NCBI RefSeq assembly: GCF_030547545.1
Contig: NZ_JAUOQE010000019.1
Span: 1-64,000, forward strand
Direction: 5' to 3'
DNA length: 64,000 nt
DNA from: Amphritea sp. 1_MG-2023
GTDB taxonomy: Bacteria; Pseudomonadota; Gammaproteobacteria; Pseudomonadales; Balneatricaceae
The position numbers and the translations under genes were made by a program. Within the stretch, counting starts at the first letter, position 1, and every line of letters starts with the position of its first letter. Of the stretch, positions 38,401-49,062 are shown piece after piece. Under the pieces are notes generated by a model. The model did no database searches and had not been told where the DNA came from. It saw only the letters and a program-made list of their open reading frames with translations.

Positions 38401-40299
38401 TCATGCGTCATCTAAGCCAATCAGTGGGCTTTCCATCACCGCGGCAATCGCCGTGATCAACTCCCGCTCAATCGGCAATATCTGACCATCATGACGTACC
38501 ACTTGCACCATACCTTTGAGCATCCGCTGACGTAAAAAAGGCGTCGCCGTCGCCAATGTCGATACAGCCGCGGCAAAAGCTTCTCGCGTACACGCCGCCG
38601 GCTTAACCTGCTTGAGCGTATACAGGCCGACCATACCAGCCCCCCGATTAAAGGCTTTCAACGTTATATCGTCAGCGGTTTCTCCATGATAAGCAAGCAT
38701 CGAGATAACTAGCGCATACTCATCGGCTAACGATGCGATCTGCTTATGCTTATTTTCTCGCGCGCGTCGCGCACCGAAATGCGCATCGCAATAACGGCTC
38801 ACCAGTTGATACAATACCCATTCAAACAGATCAATCTGTCGATCCGCCTGCACGACTTTTAATAACAACCGTTTAAAGGCTTTGTATTGATTAGCGGATT
38901 GCGATTTTAAGGCGGGCAAGGTTAACTCTATTAAGGGCAAATAGTCGGCTCTTGACAGTAACTCAAACTGATCGAGACACGCCATGAGGCGGCTACAGAG
39001 GGCGGTATCTTCCGCCTGAATTAGATTCAATTGCTGCTGCCGAAGCGCATGATCCCCATCCATGAGTAAACCTAACAGTATCATTCTCGCATCATAAGGA
39101 TCTCTGGCTAACGAGTAGAGGTGATGCTCCGCCGCGACCTGACGGTGTTGATCCGGCGCCGCATAATCCATCAACTCGGCGCCGGCCAACGCGCCAAGCA
39201 AGCCCTCGATAACCTGCGCCTCAGGACGGTTAGCTTTAATTTTTCCATCCACATCCTGCTCGGCAGACTTTAAGGATGGCTGCGGCTCAAGGTATTGTCC
39301 GTCCCAACGGGGATCAACTTTGCGAATACGCACATCCAGTGGTGGATGCGTCGACCATAGCCAACTCGGCATCACCGCGGCAAAAAACAGATGTCCCGCT
39401 TCTTGACATTCCGGGTGCTGCACACGTCCTTGAACATGACTGCCGCCGATCACTTTTAGTGCCCCAGCGATGCCGTCCGGATTACGGGTAAACTGCACCG
39501 CTGAGGCATCCGCAAGAAACTCACGTTGACGACTAATCGCCGCCTTAATCATGTTTCCCGCCATCACGCCACACCAACCGATGAGCATCAATCCGAGACC
39601 TAACAACACTAAATAGCCACGATTAGAACGACGAGATTTGGTCGAGTCAACCCACCAGCTAGAGCGACTACTGACAAACACTCGCCCCAACTCGGCAAAG
39701 AAAACCATCCCATGTAACATCACCAGCAAACGCATATTGAGACGCATATCGCCATTCAAAATATGGCTAAACTCATGCGCAATAACACCCTGCAGTTGAT
39801 CTCGACTCAGACTATCTAAGGTACCTCGTGTGACACAAATCGCCGCATCGGTTAACCCTAATCCCGCCGCAAATGCATTGATACCCATCTCTCGTTGCAT
39901 CACATATACCGGCGGTACCGGCACACCCGCGGCCAACGCCATCTCCTCAACCACATTGATCAAGCGACGTTCAGCCGCATCCGTGGTCAGTGGTAATACC
40001 TGTTCACCACCTAGCTGTTGCGCAACAGCACCGCCTCCTTGTTTAACATCGAGCCATTTCAGCCAGCTTGCAAACAGCAATAACAATGCGATGGCTAGCG
40101 CAACCACCGCAATCCGCTGCCAACTCAGGTAATCCAGAAAGACACGATCGGCTAACAAAAGCGGATCATCGTTGACCCAAAGATACCAAGCAAACAGGAG
40201 ATTGATGAGACAGACTAAGCCAATATTCAATAATACAAACAGCAATAGCAAGAGGCGGCTACGCTGACGCGCTTGATCCTGCGCCCTATAAAAATTCAT
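38401..40299 (-). CDS. M48 family metalloprotease (HtpX-like, large)
   Basis: 632 residues. Two N-terminal membrane helices (~17-42 and ~60-82), the zinc motif HEFSH (175-179) with LVVNRDML-like continuation, further helices at ~185-240 and a third zinc-ligand region near FLADASAVQF. The C-terminal ~300 residues are a soluble helical domain not found in HtpX. These large M48 proteins usually pair with LemA, as here (next gene upstream). Probably membrane protein quality control; the role is not established. Confidence 0.88.
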   Translation of the reverse strand: MNFYRAQDQARQRSRLLLLLFVLLNIGLVCLINLLFAWYLWVNDDPLLLADRVFLDYLSWQRIAVVALAIALLLLFASWLKWLDVKQGGGAVAQQLGGEQVLPLTTDAAERRLINVVEEMALAAGVPVPPVYVMQREMGINAFAAGLGLTDAAICVTRGTLDSLSRDQLQGVIAHEFSHILNGDMRLNMRLLVMLHGMVFFAELGRVFVSSRSSWWVDSTKSRRSNRGYLVLLGLGLMLIGWCGVMAGNMIKAAISRQREFLADASAVQFTRNPDGIAGALKVIGGSHVQGRVQHPECQEAGHLFFAAVMPSWLWSTHPPLDVRIRKVDPRWDGQYLEPQPSLKSAEQDVDGKIKANRPEAQVIEGLLGALAGAELMDYAAPDQHRQVAAEHHLYSLARDPYDARMILLGLLMDGDHALRQQQLNLIQAEDTALCSRLMACLDQFELLSRADYLPLIELTLPALKSQSANQYKAFKRLLLKVVQADRQIDLFEWVLYQLVSRYCDAHFGARRARENKHKQIASLADEYALVISMLAYHGETADDITLKAFNRGAGMVGLYTLKQVKPAACTREAFAAAVSTLATATPFLRQRMLKGMVQVVRHDGQILPIERELITAIAAVMESPLIGLDDA

Positions 40300-40335
40300 A
40301 CGATTCGCCGCTCTCAGGCTTTAACCACGCGAGTA

Positions 40336-40935
40336 TCAAAAGCTCACTTTAGGCACTTCTTGTAGCTGCTCTTTATCCGCAAATTCAAGCAATGAAGCAT
40401 CTTGCGCATGACCAAAGGTTCCAGCCAATATCACCGGCGGAAAGCTCTGTTTATAACTATTGTATTCAGTCACCGCATCGTTGAATGCTTGACGTGAAAA
40501 AGCAACACGATTTTCAGTAGACGTTAGCTCTTCACTGAGTTGACGCATATTGGTGTCGGCTTTCAGTTCTGGATAGGCCTCAACCACGATATTTAGCTTA
40601 CCGAGGGCGCCTTGCAAGCCCCCTTCGGCCTGCGCCAATTGCGATAACGCTTGAGCACTGCCAGGATCAGCCGCCGCCGCTTTAAGGCCCGCCAGCGCAT
40701 CATTACGCGCCGCAATAACGGCCTCCAGCGTACCGCGTTCATGCTCAAGGTAGGCTTTCGCGGTTTCGACTAAATTAGGAATCAAGTCATAACGCCGCTT
40801 CAGCTGCACATCGATTTGCGCGAAGCTGTTTTGAAAACGATTCTTCAATGTGACTAAACGGTTATAAATCGCCACCACATAGAACACCAACGCCGCCACA
40901 ACAACCAGAAAAATAACTGAGCCCATATCCATCAC
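40336..40935 (-). CDS. LemA family membrane protein
   Basis: 199 residues with a single N-terminal membrane helix (VIFLVVVAALVFYVVAIYN) and a helical bundle carrying the family stretch IDVQLKRRYDLIPNLVE (~41-57) and ENRVAFSRQAFNDAV. Function unknown; consistently adjacent to M48 proteases or TPM-domain proteins. Forms a two-gene unit with the M48 gene downstream. Confidence 0.92.
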   Translation of the reverse strand: MMDMGSVIFLVVVAALVFYVVAIYNRLVTLKNRFQNSFAQIDVQLKRRYDLIPNLVETAKAYLEHERGTLEAVIAARNDALAGLKAAAADPGSAQALSQLAQAEGGLQGALGKLNIVVEAYPELKADTNMRQLSEELTSTENRVAFSRQAFNDAVTEYNSYKQSFPPVILAGTFGHAQDASLLEFADKEQLQEVPKVSF

Positions 40936-40969
40936 CTACCCCTTTTGATTAGTCGTGCTGCTGTATAAA

Positions 40970-41479
40970 TCAGGCAGAAAGATCCTTGTCTCGCCAGATA
41001 AATGGCACTGGGTTCAACGCTTGTTTGGTTTTATCGTAATCCAACCACAGCTGTTGATAAGTCTCCGCCAGCACCGGATGCCGAGCTTTGGGTGCCAGTT
41101 CGGCTAAAGGCCACAAGACAAACGCATTTTCGGTAATCTCCTCACGCGGCAATGTCACACCATCGATCTTGCCGATCAGTGCATCATAAGTGAGAATATC
41201 CACATCTAGCGTACGGCCGCTAAACTTCTCCGCGGTGCGACAACGATCATTATCATCCTCTATCTGCTTGAGTTGTTTACTCAATTCGCCAACCGGTAGA
41301 TCCGTTTTAAACGATGCCACTAGGTTATAAAAACTATCCCCAACAAAGCCGACGGCCTCGCTTTCATACACAGGCGATAACTGCAATTTTGTAAATTGTG
41401 CATCCAATGCATCAAGACAACGTTGAATATAAACTTCACGTTGAGTATTACTACCGATACTCACAAACACCTCAGCCAT
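40970..41479 (-). CDS. folK: 6-hydroxymethyl-7,8-dihydropterin pyrophosphokinase
   Basis: HPPK, 169 residues. VFVSIGSNT at the N-terminus, SPVYESEAVGF, FYNLVASFKTDLP and the metal-binding RTLDVDILTYD (~90-100) are present. Transfers pyrophosphate from ATP to the pterin for folate synthesis. Its ATG overlaps the folB stop (TAATG), so the two are translationally coupled. Confidence 0.95.
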   Translation of the reverse strand: MAEVFVSIGSNTQREVYIQRCLDALDAQFTKLQLSPVYESEAVGFVGDSFYNLVASFKTDLPVGELSKQLKQIEDDNDRCRTAEKFSGRTLDVDILTYDALIGKIDGVTLPREEITENAFVLWPLAELAPKARHPVLAETYQQLWLDYDKTKQALNPVPFIWRDKDLSA

Positions 41480-41835
41480 TAGAAGCGCTCTCCTCGTTCA
41501 ATAATGACACCGACATCTCGTGCCATTGGCACGGCACCCGGTTTACCTAATTTCAACTTGAGCCAGCGAACATCAAACTCATCCAACACAATCTGCGCAA
41601 TCTCTTCCGCCATAGTTTCAACCAGCAAAAACTCACTGCTTTCAATAAAACTAATTAAGCGATCAGAGACGGTTTTATAATTCAGTGTGCGATCGATATC
41701 TTCAGCGGCGGCCGCCTGCTGAATATCCGTTGCCATCTCAATATCCAAACACACGCGCTGACGAATCTCACGCTCCCAGTCATAGATTCCGATCACGGTC
41801 TCTACGGTTAAACCCTCAATGTACACAATATCCAA
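41479..41835 (-). CDS. folB: dihydroneopterin aldolase (TTG start)
   Basis: FolB of 118 residues beginning at a TTG codon that yields the typical N-terminus (M)DIVYIEGLTVETVIGIYDWE. AAGGG lies seven bases before this TTG, while the ATG 42 bases further out has no such site and adds a foreign leader. The catalytic Lys in LKLGKPGAV (~99) and the Glu in IEGL/IGIYDWE region are conserved. Splits dihydroneopterin to hydroxymethyl-dihydropterin, feeding FolK encoded next. Confidence 0.9.
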   Translation of the reverse strand: MDIVYIEGLTVETVIGIYDWEREIRQRVCLDIEMATDIQQAAAAEDIDRTLNYKTVSDRLISFIESSEFLLVETMAEEIAQIVLDEFDVRWLKLKLGKPGAVPMARDVGVIIERGERF

Positions 41836-41884
41836 GACAAAACCCTTACAATCAGCAATCGATATCAGATTTTTCACAAATTAA

Positions 41885-42199
41885 TTAAAGCGCATCTTGC
41901 AGCGCTCGCTTTGATCGAGTCCAACCTGTTTTAATAATCATACGCCCTAACACCTGTACCAGTATATAACGGCCATCACTTACCCAAACGAGTCGTCGAG
42001 TAGAACAGTAACTTCGCTTTAACTGAATGATATGGTTACAGGTTTTCTTACTCCTGAGGCGTAAATCTTCTTTGCCCCAATGCGCATAGAGAAGATCAAT
42101 ATTATCACCTGCCCTAATCAAGCTGCCATCATCCATTCGCAACCCAGCAAAAACATCGTTTGCCCATAAGAGCAACGTTAGTACTATCACTTTCTTCAT
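41885..42199 (-). CDS. small exported DUF2845-like protein
   Basis: 104 residues. Signal peptide MKKVIVLTLLLWANDVFA, then a short basic domain whose opening (LRMDDGSLIRAGDNIDLLYAHWG) resembles DUF2845, although the usual RCG cysteine motif is altered to LRMDDG. Two cysteines remain (TCNH, SYCST). AAGGAG with good spacing supports the ATG. Likely periplasmic; function unknown. It precedes folB on the same strand. Confidence 0.65.
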   Translation of the reverse strand: MKKVIVLTLLLWANDVFAGLRMDDGSLIRAGDNIDLLYAHWGKEDLRLRSKKTCNHIIQLKRSYCSTRRLVWVSDGRYILVQVLGRMIIKTGWTRSKRALQDAL

Positions 42200-42292
42200 C
42201 CCTGAACTCCTTAGCGTCGCAATATTCCTTTCATCCTTGGCTTAAGTACGCTATAAAAAATAGTTACTTATTAACAACGGCGAAACACACCT

Positions 42293-42883
42293 ATGATCGA
42301 AGCCGATGCCATAATAACACTGTCCGTGATGGCTATCGCTTATCTACTCGGTTCTGTATCTAATGCGGTGCTTATATGCCACTTTATGGGGATCGATGAT
42401 CCTCGTCAACTGGGCTCTGGTAACCCCGGGGCAACCAATGTACTAAGGACGGGCAACTGGCCTGCCGCCTTGCTCACGCTGACGGGTGATCTGTGTAAAG
42501 GCATGCTGGCCATCTCCATCGCTCGCTGGATGGATTTCGCGCTGTTTAATCAGGCACTCGTCGGTATCTGCGCCTTGATCGGCCATATATGGTCTATTTT
42601 CTTACGCTTCAGCGGCGGCAAAGGCGTCGCCACTATGCTCGGTTGCTGCTTACTTTTGGATTATCGGCTGGCGATACTGCAGGCGGGTGTCTGGCTTGTA
42701 CTACTGGCTATTCGGCGTATCTCATCCCTCGCCGCCGTGAGCATGGCCTTGCTAAGCCCGATATTCTGCTGGCTGCTCAACCCACCGCTACTCATACCCG
42801 TCATCATAATGAGCAGCTTAATATTAGCGACGCATCATCAAAACATACGCAATTTATTGAATCACAGAGAAAAACCACTGTAA
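42293..42883 (+). CDS. plsY: acyl-phosphate glycerol-3-phosphate acyltransferase
   Basis: Polytopic membrane protein of 196 residues. The three PlsY active-site loops are visible: LLGSVSNAVL, GSGNPGATNVLR (~42-53) and FSGGKGVAT (~103-111), with a final H/N-rich loop. Makes lysophosphatidic acid from acyl-phosphate. Divergent from folB and convergent with tsaD. Confidence 0.95.
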   Translation: MIEADAIITLSVMAIAYLLGSVSNAVLICHFMGIDDPRQLGSGNPGATNVLRTGNWPAALLTLTGDLCKGMLAISIARWMDFALFNQALVGICALIGHIWSIFLRFSGGKGVATMLGCCLLLDYRLAILQAGVWLVLLAIRRISSLAAVSMALLSPIFCWLLNPPLLIPVIIMSSLILATHHQNIRNLLNHREKPL

Positions 42884-42924
42884 TTCAAACCGTAGCAAGC
42901 AGCCATCAAGCCACCATCTGAAGG

Positions 42925-42965
42925 CTCCATCGCACGTCAGACTGATTGACTGCCGTGCGATGGAG
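42925..42965. terminator. hairpin between convergent plsY and tsaD
   Basis: Twelve-base perfect arms (CTCCATCGCACG / CGTGCGATGGAG) around a 17-base loop. No T run follows on either strand, so it may be a weak or factor-dependent terminator for the two convergent genes. Confidence 0.5.
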
Positions 42966-43047
42966 ATCACTAATCATTCATCGCTGAAAGATACAACGGG
43001 GACAATTGAATATGAAGCGCTTCATGAATGCCTGAAAACCGACGGCA

Positions 43048-44079
43048 TCAAAGTGCAATCGATGGAAGAGTGTCCATTGGCCAGCGAGGCTGACATTGAA
43101 TCGATAGATCACTGCTCTGTCCCGCCATCAAACGCTGACATCCGGCATAAGCGATCATCGCGCCATTATCGGTGCAAAAACGCGGACGCGCGTAAAACAA
43201 AGCAGCACGCTCTTTTTTAACCATCGCTTCTAGACGATCGCGTAAACGCTGATTAGCACTGACACCACCGGCAATAATTAACTGCTTAAAGCCCGTTTGC
43301 TGTAACGCTCGACGACACTTGATTGCCAACGTATCCACCACCGCATTTTCAAAGGCGGCTGCAATATCACAGCGATCCTTATCGGATAACTCGCCCTCTA
43401 CTCGAAGATCATTGGCGGTATTCAAGGTAAAGGTTTTCAAGCCGCTGAAGCTAAAATCCAAGCCTGGTCGGTCGGTCATTGGTCGCGGAAAACGAAACCG
43501 ACTCTGATCGCCCTGCGCCGCTAAACGCGCCACTTCCGGCCCACCGGGATAGTTAAGGCCGATCATTTTAGCCGCCTTATCGAACGCCTCACCCGCGGCA
43601 TCATCTAAAGATTCACCCAGCAATGTATATTCGCCGATACCATCGACCTGCACTAACTGTGTATGTCCACCGGACACTAACAGCGCAACGAACGGGAACG
43701 CCGGTGGCTGTTCTTCCAGCATCGGCGCTAACAGGTGTCCTTCCATATGATGCACCCCAATAGCGGGGATTCCCCAAGCCAAAGCCATCGCTCGCCCTGT
43801 AGAAGCCCCAACCATCAGCGCACCGATAAGCCCAGGACCGGCCGTATAAGCCACGGCATCCAACTCACTACCCTGCATACCCGCCTGCTGTAATACCTCG
43901 TTAACCAACGGTAACAGCTTGCGTACATGATCGCGGGAGGCAAGTTCTGGCACCACGCCACCATATTCAGCATGCACAGCTATCTGACTATACAGCGCAT
44001 CGCCCAATAAGCCGGCCTCACTGTCGTAGATAGCCACGCCGGTTTCATCACAGGAGGTTTCGATTCCTAACACACGCAT
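43048..44079 (-). CDS. tsaD: tRNA N6-adenosine threonylcarbamoyltransferase
   Basis: ASKHA-fold protein of 343 residues that installs t6A37 with TsaB/Tsa[10 protein letters not shown] (6-14), the metal-binding His111/His115 in [14 protein letters not shown] and [11 protein letters not shown] are all present. Divergent from rpsU, the usual arrangement in proteobacteria. Confidence 0.97.
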   Translation of the reverse strand: MRVLGIETSCDETGVAIYDSEAGLLGDALYSQIAVHAEYGGVVPELASRDHVRKLLPLVNEVLQQAGMQGSELDAVAYTAGPGLIGALMVGASTGRAMALAWGIPAIGVHHMEGHLLAPMLEEQPPAFPFVALLVSGGHTQLVQVDGIGEYTLLGESLDDAAGEAFDKAAKMIGLNYPGGPEVARLAAQGDQSRFRFPRPMTDRPGLDFSFSGLKTFTLNTANDLRVEGELSDKDRCDIAAAFENAVVDTLAIKCRRALQQTGFKQLIIAGGVSANQRLRDRLEAMVKKERAALFYARPRFCTDNGAMIAYAGCQRLMAGQSSDLSIQCQPRWPMDTLPSIAL

Positions 44080-44189
44080 TGTTAACTATTCTCACTCATA
44101 AACATGGATAAATACCCGCCTCAAAGCCGCTGGCACTTAAGATCGAGCTATTATCATCCATTTTAACAATCATTTCATCGTATTTAGGC

Positions 44190-44218
44190 TTTACACTGTC
44201 GATCCATAAGAATAAAAT
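44190..44218 (+). promoter_or_regulatory. sigma70 promoter of the rpsU operon
   Basis: TTTACA (44190-44195) and TAAAAT (44213-44218) are separated by exactly 17 bases, about 80 bases before the rpsU ATG. It faces the macromolecular synthesis genes. A GGCC-CTTATT-GGCC hairpin follows at the expected start of the mRNA. Confidence 0.65.
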
Positions 44219-44296
44219 ACCGGCCCTTATTGGCCAGCTGTGTCTAATACTCAGCGGAACAGACATTAAATTTCTACAGGAAAGGTAAGGTATTAT

Positions 44297-44512
44297 ATGC
44301 CAGCAGTTAAAGTTAAAGAAAACGAGCCATTTGACGTAGCTCTGCGTCGTTTCAAGCGTTCTTGCGAAAAAGCCGGTGTTTTGGCTGAAGTGCGTCGTCG
44401 TGAATTCTACGAAAAGCCAACTTCAATCCGTAAACGTAAAGCTGCTGCTGCTGTTAAGCGTCACCTGAAGAAAGTTCAGCGCGAAAACCAACGCCGCGTA
44501 CGTCTGTACTAA
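44297..44512 (+). CDS. rpsU: 30S ribosomal protein S21
   Basis: 71 residues, normal for bS21, with the basic helix [18 protein letters not shown]-like C-terminus and the start [26 protein letters not shown] precedes the ATG. First gene of rpsU-yqeY-dnaG, with rpoD close behind. Confidence 0.98.
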   Translation: MPAVKVKENEPFDVALRRFKRSCEKAGVLAEVRRREFYEKPTSIRKRKAAAAVKRHLKKVQRENQRRVRLY

Positions 44513-44558
44513 GATCTTCACCACGCATTAATCAGCACAATATAGACAGGAGATCGGC

Positions 44559-45008
44559 ATGTCTGAACTGAAGCAACGCATCAGTACCGAGATGAAAGCA
44601 GCCATGCGCGCCAAAGCAAAAGAGCGCCTAGGTACTATCCGAATGATCCTGTCTGAGCTTAAACGCATCGAAGTGGATGAGCGTATTGAGCTGGATGATG
44701 CCCGCGTTCTCGCGACGCTAGACAAAATGCAAAAACAGCGCCGCGATTCGATCGAGCAGTTTAATACTGCCGGTCGTGATGATCTGGCCGATATTGAGCA
44801 ACAGGAGCTTCTTGTTATCAAGGAGTTCCTGCCTCAGCCGCTTATAGAAGCTGAAATTGCCGCTATTGTTAAGCAAGCCGTCGTCGATTCTGGTGCGCAA
44901 AGCATGCAAGATATGGGCAAAGTCATGGCTCTAGTTAAGCCGCAGGCTCAAGGGCGCGCCGATATGGGCACTATCAGCAAGCTGGTCAAAAACGCTTTAA
45001 ATAGTTAA
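44559..45008 (+). CDS. yqeY: GatB/YqeY domain protein
   Basis: 149 residues matching the YqeY family, related to the tail domain of GatB. Landmarks are MKAAMRAKAKERLGTIRM, VLATLDKMQKQRRDSIEQF and the C-terminal DMGKVMALVKPQAQGRADMG. Suggested to assist tRNA-dependent amidation, but unproven. AGGAG six bases before the ATG; sits between rpsU and dnaG as in Pseudomonas. Confidence 0.93.
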   Translation: MSELKQRISTEMKAAMRAKAKERLGTIRMILSELKRIEVDERIELDDARVLATLDKMQKQRRDSIEQFNTAGRDDLADIEQQELLVIKEFLPQPLIEAEIAAIVKQAVVDSGAQSMQDMGKVMALVKPQAQGRADMGTISKLVKNALNS

Positions 45009-45050
45009 ATAACTGCTGCCCCTTCCCTTATCAGCAGGTAGTCTGACACC

Positions 45051-47021
45051 ATGGCCGGACGCATTCCTCAGGCATTCATTGATGATCTTCTTGCACGTGT
45101 TAACGTTCTCGATATCGTTGAAGCTCGCGTCAAGCTAAAACGCACCGGAAAAAACTATTCCGGCCTCTGTCCGTTTCATAAAGAAAAATCCCCCTCGTTT
45201 ACCGTCAATAACGAAAAACAGTTTTACTACTGCTTTGGCTGTGGCGCAGGCGGCAACTCGCTTAGTTTCTTAATGGAACATGATCGCCTCAGCTTCCCCG
45301 AAGCCGTGGAAGAGCTCGCTAAACTCGCCGGCGTTGAAATGCCGAAAACGGATGGCCCAGTTGATCATCAACGCGAACAGCGTATCAAAGATATCTACGC
45401 CTTACTGGAAGAAGCATCGGCCTTTTATCAGCATCAGCTCAGAGATCATCCCCATAAAGCGATCGCGGTCGACTATCTTAAAAACCGCGGTCTAACAGGT
45501 CAGTTTGCCGCTCGCTTTGGTATTGGCTATGCGCCACCTGGCTGGGATAACCTGCTGAAAAAGCTGGCTAAAGATGAAGCCACCAAGGTGCGCTTAGAAC
45601 AAGCCGGCATGCTGATCAACAAGGAAGATTCCGACCGTTATTACGATCGTTTCCGCGAACGGATTATGTTTCCGATACGTGATATGCGCGGCCGAGTCAT
45701 CGCCTTTGGTGGCCGCGTGCTCGGCGATGAAAAACCTAAATATCTCAACTCGCCAGAAACCGATACCTTTCACAAGAGCCGTGAACTGTACGGTCTATAC
45801 GAAGCCCGCAAGTTTAATCAAAGCCTTGAACGGCTGATTATTGTCGAAGGGTATATGGATGTTGTCGGCTTAGCCCAATACGGTATCGGCTATGCAGTCG
45901 CTACTCTCGGCACCGCCACCACCGAACAACATCTCGAGCGCCTCCTAAAGATGGTGCCCGAAGTCATCTTCTGTTTCGATGGCGATGAAGCGGGACGTAA
46001 AGCCGCAAAACGCGCACTGCACACCACGTTACCCGTGATTACTGATGGCAAGCAAGCGCGATTTCTTTTCCTGCCTGAAGGCGAAGACCCCGATAGCCTC
46101 GTGCGTCAAGAGGGCTGCGAGCAGTTTGAGCAACGCCTAAATGAATCATTGCCGCTCTCTGATTTCTTCTTCAAGACGCTCGAAGACGGTGCCGACATGC
46201 TCTCACTCGATGGTCGCGCTCGCTTCAGTAATCAAGCCCTGCCCTTGATTGATCAAATGCAGCCCGGCATTTTGAAACAGATGATGCAGGAAAAAATAGC
46301 GGATCTCACCGGCCTCAGCTTAGAGCAGCTTGTCAGTGTGAATAACTTACAAGAAACCACGGCCAGCGCTGCCGCACCAGCACCCGATTACTCATATGAA
46401 GCGGCCAGCTATGAAGACGCTGGCTATTTTGAGCCTTCATCTGACTACCATGATGCCGGGCAAAACCAGTACGACCCCCATGGGTTTGAACAAAAACCCT
46501 TTAGCCAAGGCAAAAAAAGCTCAAAGGAGTTTGGCAAAGGCAGCCATAAAAAGTTTCGCCCCGCACCACCAGGCGGATCGGCAGTGCACTTCAACCCAAG
46601 CAGCACCGCAGTATCCATCCTGCTACACTTGCCAACCCTTGCTAATCAGTGCCGCGACCTTGAAGTGCTCGCCAATTCTGATGATAGCGCCGAAGTACTG
46701 CTCTACCAACTCGCCATGTATTTACAAGAAAACCCCGGCGTCACGCCCGGCATTCTGGCGATCGACTGGCAAGAACACGAGCACCTCAAGCCACTGATTC
46801 GTCAACTCAATGAGATTGCCCATCAAACACCCATTATCGATTTCGACAATGCCAAGCAGGTATTAAGCGATTGCCTGAATCGTTTACAAGAGCGCCACCT
46901 CGACCGCGAAATCCTTCAGCTAAAATCTCAACCTCATCTGAGTAGCGAAGATAAGCGCCGCCTCAATCAACTGATCATGCAACAAGCTGGCAGCCGATTA
47001 AGAAAGACACCTGAAAAATAA
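45051..47021 (+). CDS. dnaG: DNA primase
   Basis: 656 residues. N-terminal CHC2 zinc finger with C40, H43, C61 and C64; RNA polymerase domain with the ERIMFPIRDMRGRVIAFGG motif (~203-222); TOPRIM core with VEGYMDVVGL (~262) and FDGDEAGRKA (~307); Ser/Gly/Tyr-rich linker (~440-500) and a C-terminal DnaB-binding helical domain. Makes primers for Okazaki fragments. Confidence 0.97.
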   Translation: MAGRIPQAFIDDLLARVNVLDIVEARVKLKRTGKNYSGLCPFHKEKSPSFTVNNEKQFYYCFGCGAGGNSLSFLMEHDRLSFPEAVEELAKLAGVEMPKTDGPVDHQREQRIKDIYALLEEASAFYQHQLRDHPHKAIAVDYLKNRGLTGQFAARFGIGYAPPGWDNLLKKLAKDEATKVRLEQAGMLINKEDSDRYYDRFRERIMFPIRDMRGRVIAFGGRVLGDEKPKYLNSPETDTFHKSRELYGLYEARKFNQSLERLIIVEGYMDVVGLAQYGIGYAVATLGTATTEQHLERLLKMVPEVIFCFDGDEAGRKAAKRALHTTLPVITDGKQARFLFLPEGEDPDSLVRQEGCEQFEQRLNESLPLSDFFFKTLEDGADMLSLDGRARFSNQALPLIDQMQPGILKQMMQEKIADLTGLSLEQLVSVNNLQETTASAAAPAPDYSYEAASYEDAGYFEPSSDYHDAGQNQYDPHGFEQKPFSQGKKSSKEFGKGSHKKFRPAPPGGSAVHFNPSSTAVSILLHLPTLANQCRDLEVLANSDDSAEVLLYQLAMYLQENPGVTPGILAIDWQEHEHLKPLIRQLNEIAHQTPIIDFDNAKQVLSDCLNRLQERHLDREILQLKSQPHLSSEDKRRLNQLIMQQAGSRLRKTPEK

Positions 47022-47185
47022 CCATCCGCCTTGAAATTCGTCAAACCACCCCCATAATTGAGCTACAGAGAAATCTCAGACTCGATTTTCATCTTTCTAC
47101 GCAGCACATTGAAAATAGTCTATTTTTATAAGGGAATTATCCGCTTAAGCATTAGCGGTCTGTAGAATTCCTAGCCTGAAATCGC

Positions 47186-47191
47186 TATAAT
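47186..47191 (+). promoter_or_regulatory. -10 element upstream of rpoD
   Basis: A consensus TATAAT stands about 45 bases before the rpoD ATG; a matching -35 is poor (TAGAAT at 17 bases). It suggests rpoD has its own promoter besides read-through from dnaG. Nothing else is seen in the 213-base gap. Confidence 0.5.
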
Positions 47192-47234
47192 GTCGGGCTA
47201 ATTTTTTCACTTTTGTCATCACTGAAGGGCAATT

Positions 47235-49040
47235 ATGTCAGATACCTCAAAGCAGCAGTCACGCCTCAAGGAATTGATCGCAAGAGGTAAGGAACAAGGC
47301 TACCTTACCTATGCTGAAGTTAATGACCATCTGCCAGAAGATATTGCTGATCCGGACCAAGTCGAAGATATAATCCGTATGATCAACGATATGGGTATCT
47401 CAGTCACCGAAGAAGCGCCGGATGCAGAAACCCTGCTGATGACCGAAGGCGACTCCGCTGAAGAAGCAGATGAAGAAGCCGTTGCCGCACTGGCCGCGGT
47501 AGAATCAGATGCCGGACGCACCACCGATCCCGTGCGTATGTATATGCGTGAAATGGGTACCGTTGAGCTACTCACCCGTCAAGGCGAGATCGAAATAGCC
47601 AAGCGGATTGAAGAAGGCTTACGTGAAGTGATGGCCGGCTTAGCCGCGTTTCCAGGCTCCGTTGACGCGATTCTGGCTGCATACGATTTAACCATAGAAG
47701 AAGAAAGTCGCCTCAGCGATATCTTCAGTGGTTATATTGATCCGGATGACGGTGTTGAAATCCCATCCGCAGCACAACAAGCAGAAGCCGCTGCAGATGA
47801 CGATGATGACGAAGAGAAAGAGCGCGGCCCAGATCCTGAAGAAGCCAAACGCCGTTTTGACTTATTACGCAGCACCTTCTCTACCTACAAGAAAGCCGTT
47901 GCTAAAGAAGGCCGTAACAGCAAAACCGCCGCGAAAGCATTTGAAGAGCTCGCCGACGCCTTCTCACCGATTAAACTTTCGCCGCGTTATTACGATATGC
48001 TGGTTACGAATGTGCGTAGCTCTATCGATAAGATTCGTAAGCAAGAACGGACGATTATGCAAATTTGTACTCAGCGTGCAAAAATGCCTCGCCGTCAGTT
48101 TATCAAAGAGTTCCCAGGTAACGAGACTAACAGCGAGTGGTTAGACAACCTGTTAAGTGCCGATACGGATTACGCCAAAATTCTTAGACGTCATGAGATC
48201 GAACTGCGTCGCGCGCAGAAAAAACTGGTGCAATCAGAACAAGATATTCAACTGACACTCAACGAGATGAAAGAGGTTAACCGTCGCATGTCGATTGGTG
48301 AAGCCCGCGCCCGTCGAGCTAAAAAAGAGATGGTGGAAGCCAACCTGCGTCTGGTTATCTCGATCGCTAAAAAATATACCAACCGCGGTTTGCAGTTCCT
48401 TGACCTTATTCAAGAAGGCAACATCGGCTTGATGAAAGCCGTAGATAAGTTTGAATACCGTCGCGGTTATAAGTTCTCGACTTATGCTACTTGGTGGATT
48501 CGTCAGGCAATTACCCGTTCGATTGCCGATCAGGCACGTACCATTCGTATTCCGGTGCATATGATCGAAACAATCAACAAGCTAAATCGTATCTCCCGTC
48601 AGATGCTACAGGAAATGGGCCGCGAGCCATCTCCTGAAGAGTTAGCTGAACGGATGGATATGCCTGAAGACAAAATTCGTAAAGTGCTAAAAATCGCCAA
48701 AGAGCCAATCTCCATGGAAACGCCAATTGGCGACGATGAAGATTCAAGCTTGGGTGATTTTATCGAAGATATCACCATCGATTCACCGGTAGACTCCGCC
48801 ACAGGCGAAGGTCTACGCGAAGCGACCAAAGATGTCCTCTCAGGCCTAACCGCTCGTGAAGCCAAAGTACTGCGGATGCGTTTCGGTATTAACATGAACA
48901 CCGATCACACGCTTGAAGAAGTTGGTAAGCAGTTTGATGTGACCCGTGAACGTATTCGTCAGATTGAAGCGAAGGCACTGCGTAAGCTTCGTCACCCAAG
49001 CCGCTCAGACCATCTGCGCAGTTTCCTAGACGAACACTAA
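47235..49040 (+). CDS. rpoD: RNA polymerase primary sigma factor (sigma70)
   Basis: 601 residues, near the usual ~613. Region 1.1 at the N-terminus ([19 protein letters not shown]), region 1.2 ([17 protein letters not shown]), an acidic insert (~180-195), region 2 with [18 protein letters not shown] (~413), region 3 and region 4.2 with [18 protein letters not shown] near the C-terminus. Housekeeping sigma factor. GAAGGG precedes the ATG. Confidence 0.98.
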   Translation: MSDTSKQQSRLKELIARGKEQGYLTYAEVNDHLPEDIADPDQVEDIIRMINDMGISVTEEAPDAETLLMTEGDSAEEADEEAVAALAAVESDAGRTTDPVRMYMREMGTVELLTRQGEIEIAKRIEEGLREVMAGLAAFPGSVDAILAAYDLTIEEESRLSDIFSGYIDPDDGVEIPSAAQQAEAAADDDDDEEKERGPDPEEAKRRFDLLRSTFSTYKKAVAKEGRNSKTAAKAFEELADAFSPIKLSPRYYDMLVTNVRSSIDKIRKQERTIMQICTQRAKMPRRQFIKEFPGNETNSEWLDNLLSADTDYAKILRRHEIELRRAQKKLVQSEQDIQLTLNEMKEVNRRMSIGEARARRAKKEMVEANLRLVISIAKKYTNRGLQFLDLIQEGNIGLMKAVDKFEYRRGYKFSTYATWWIRQAITRSIADQARTIRIPVHMIETINKLNRISRQMLQEMGREPSPEELAERMDMPEDKIRKVLKIAKEPISMETPIGDDEDSSLGDFIEDITIDSPVDSATGEGLREATKDVLSGLTAREAKVLRMRFGINMNTDHTLEEVGKQFDVTRERIRQIEAKALRKLRHPSRSDHLRSFLDEH

Positions 49041-49062
49041 AATCTTTTAAATCAGACCGTTG

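Noticed and set aside
42960-43220. 86-codon open frame on the plus strand
   Set aside because: Most of it is antisense to the conserved 3' end of tsaD; the sequence is low in recognisable features.
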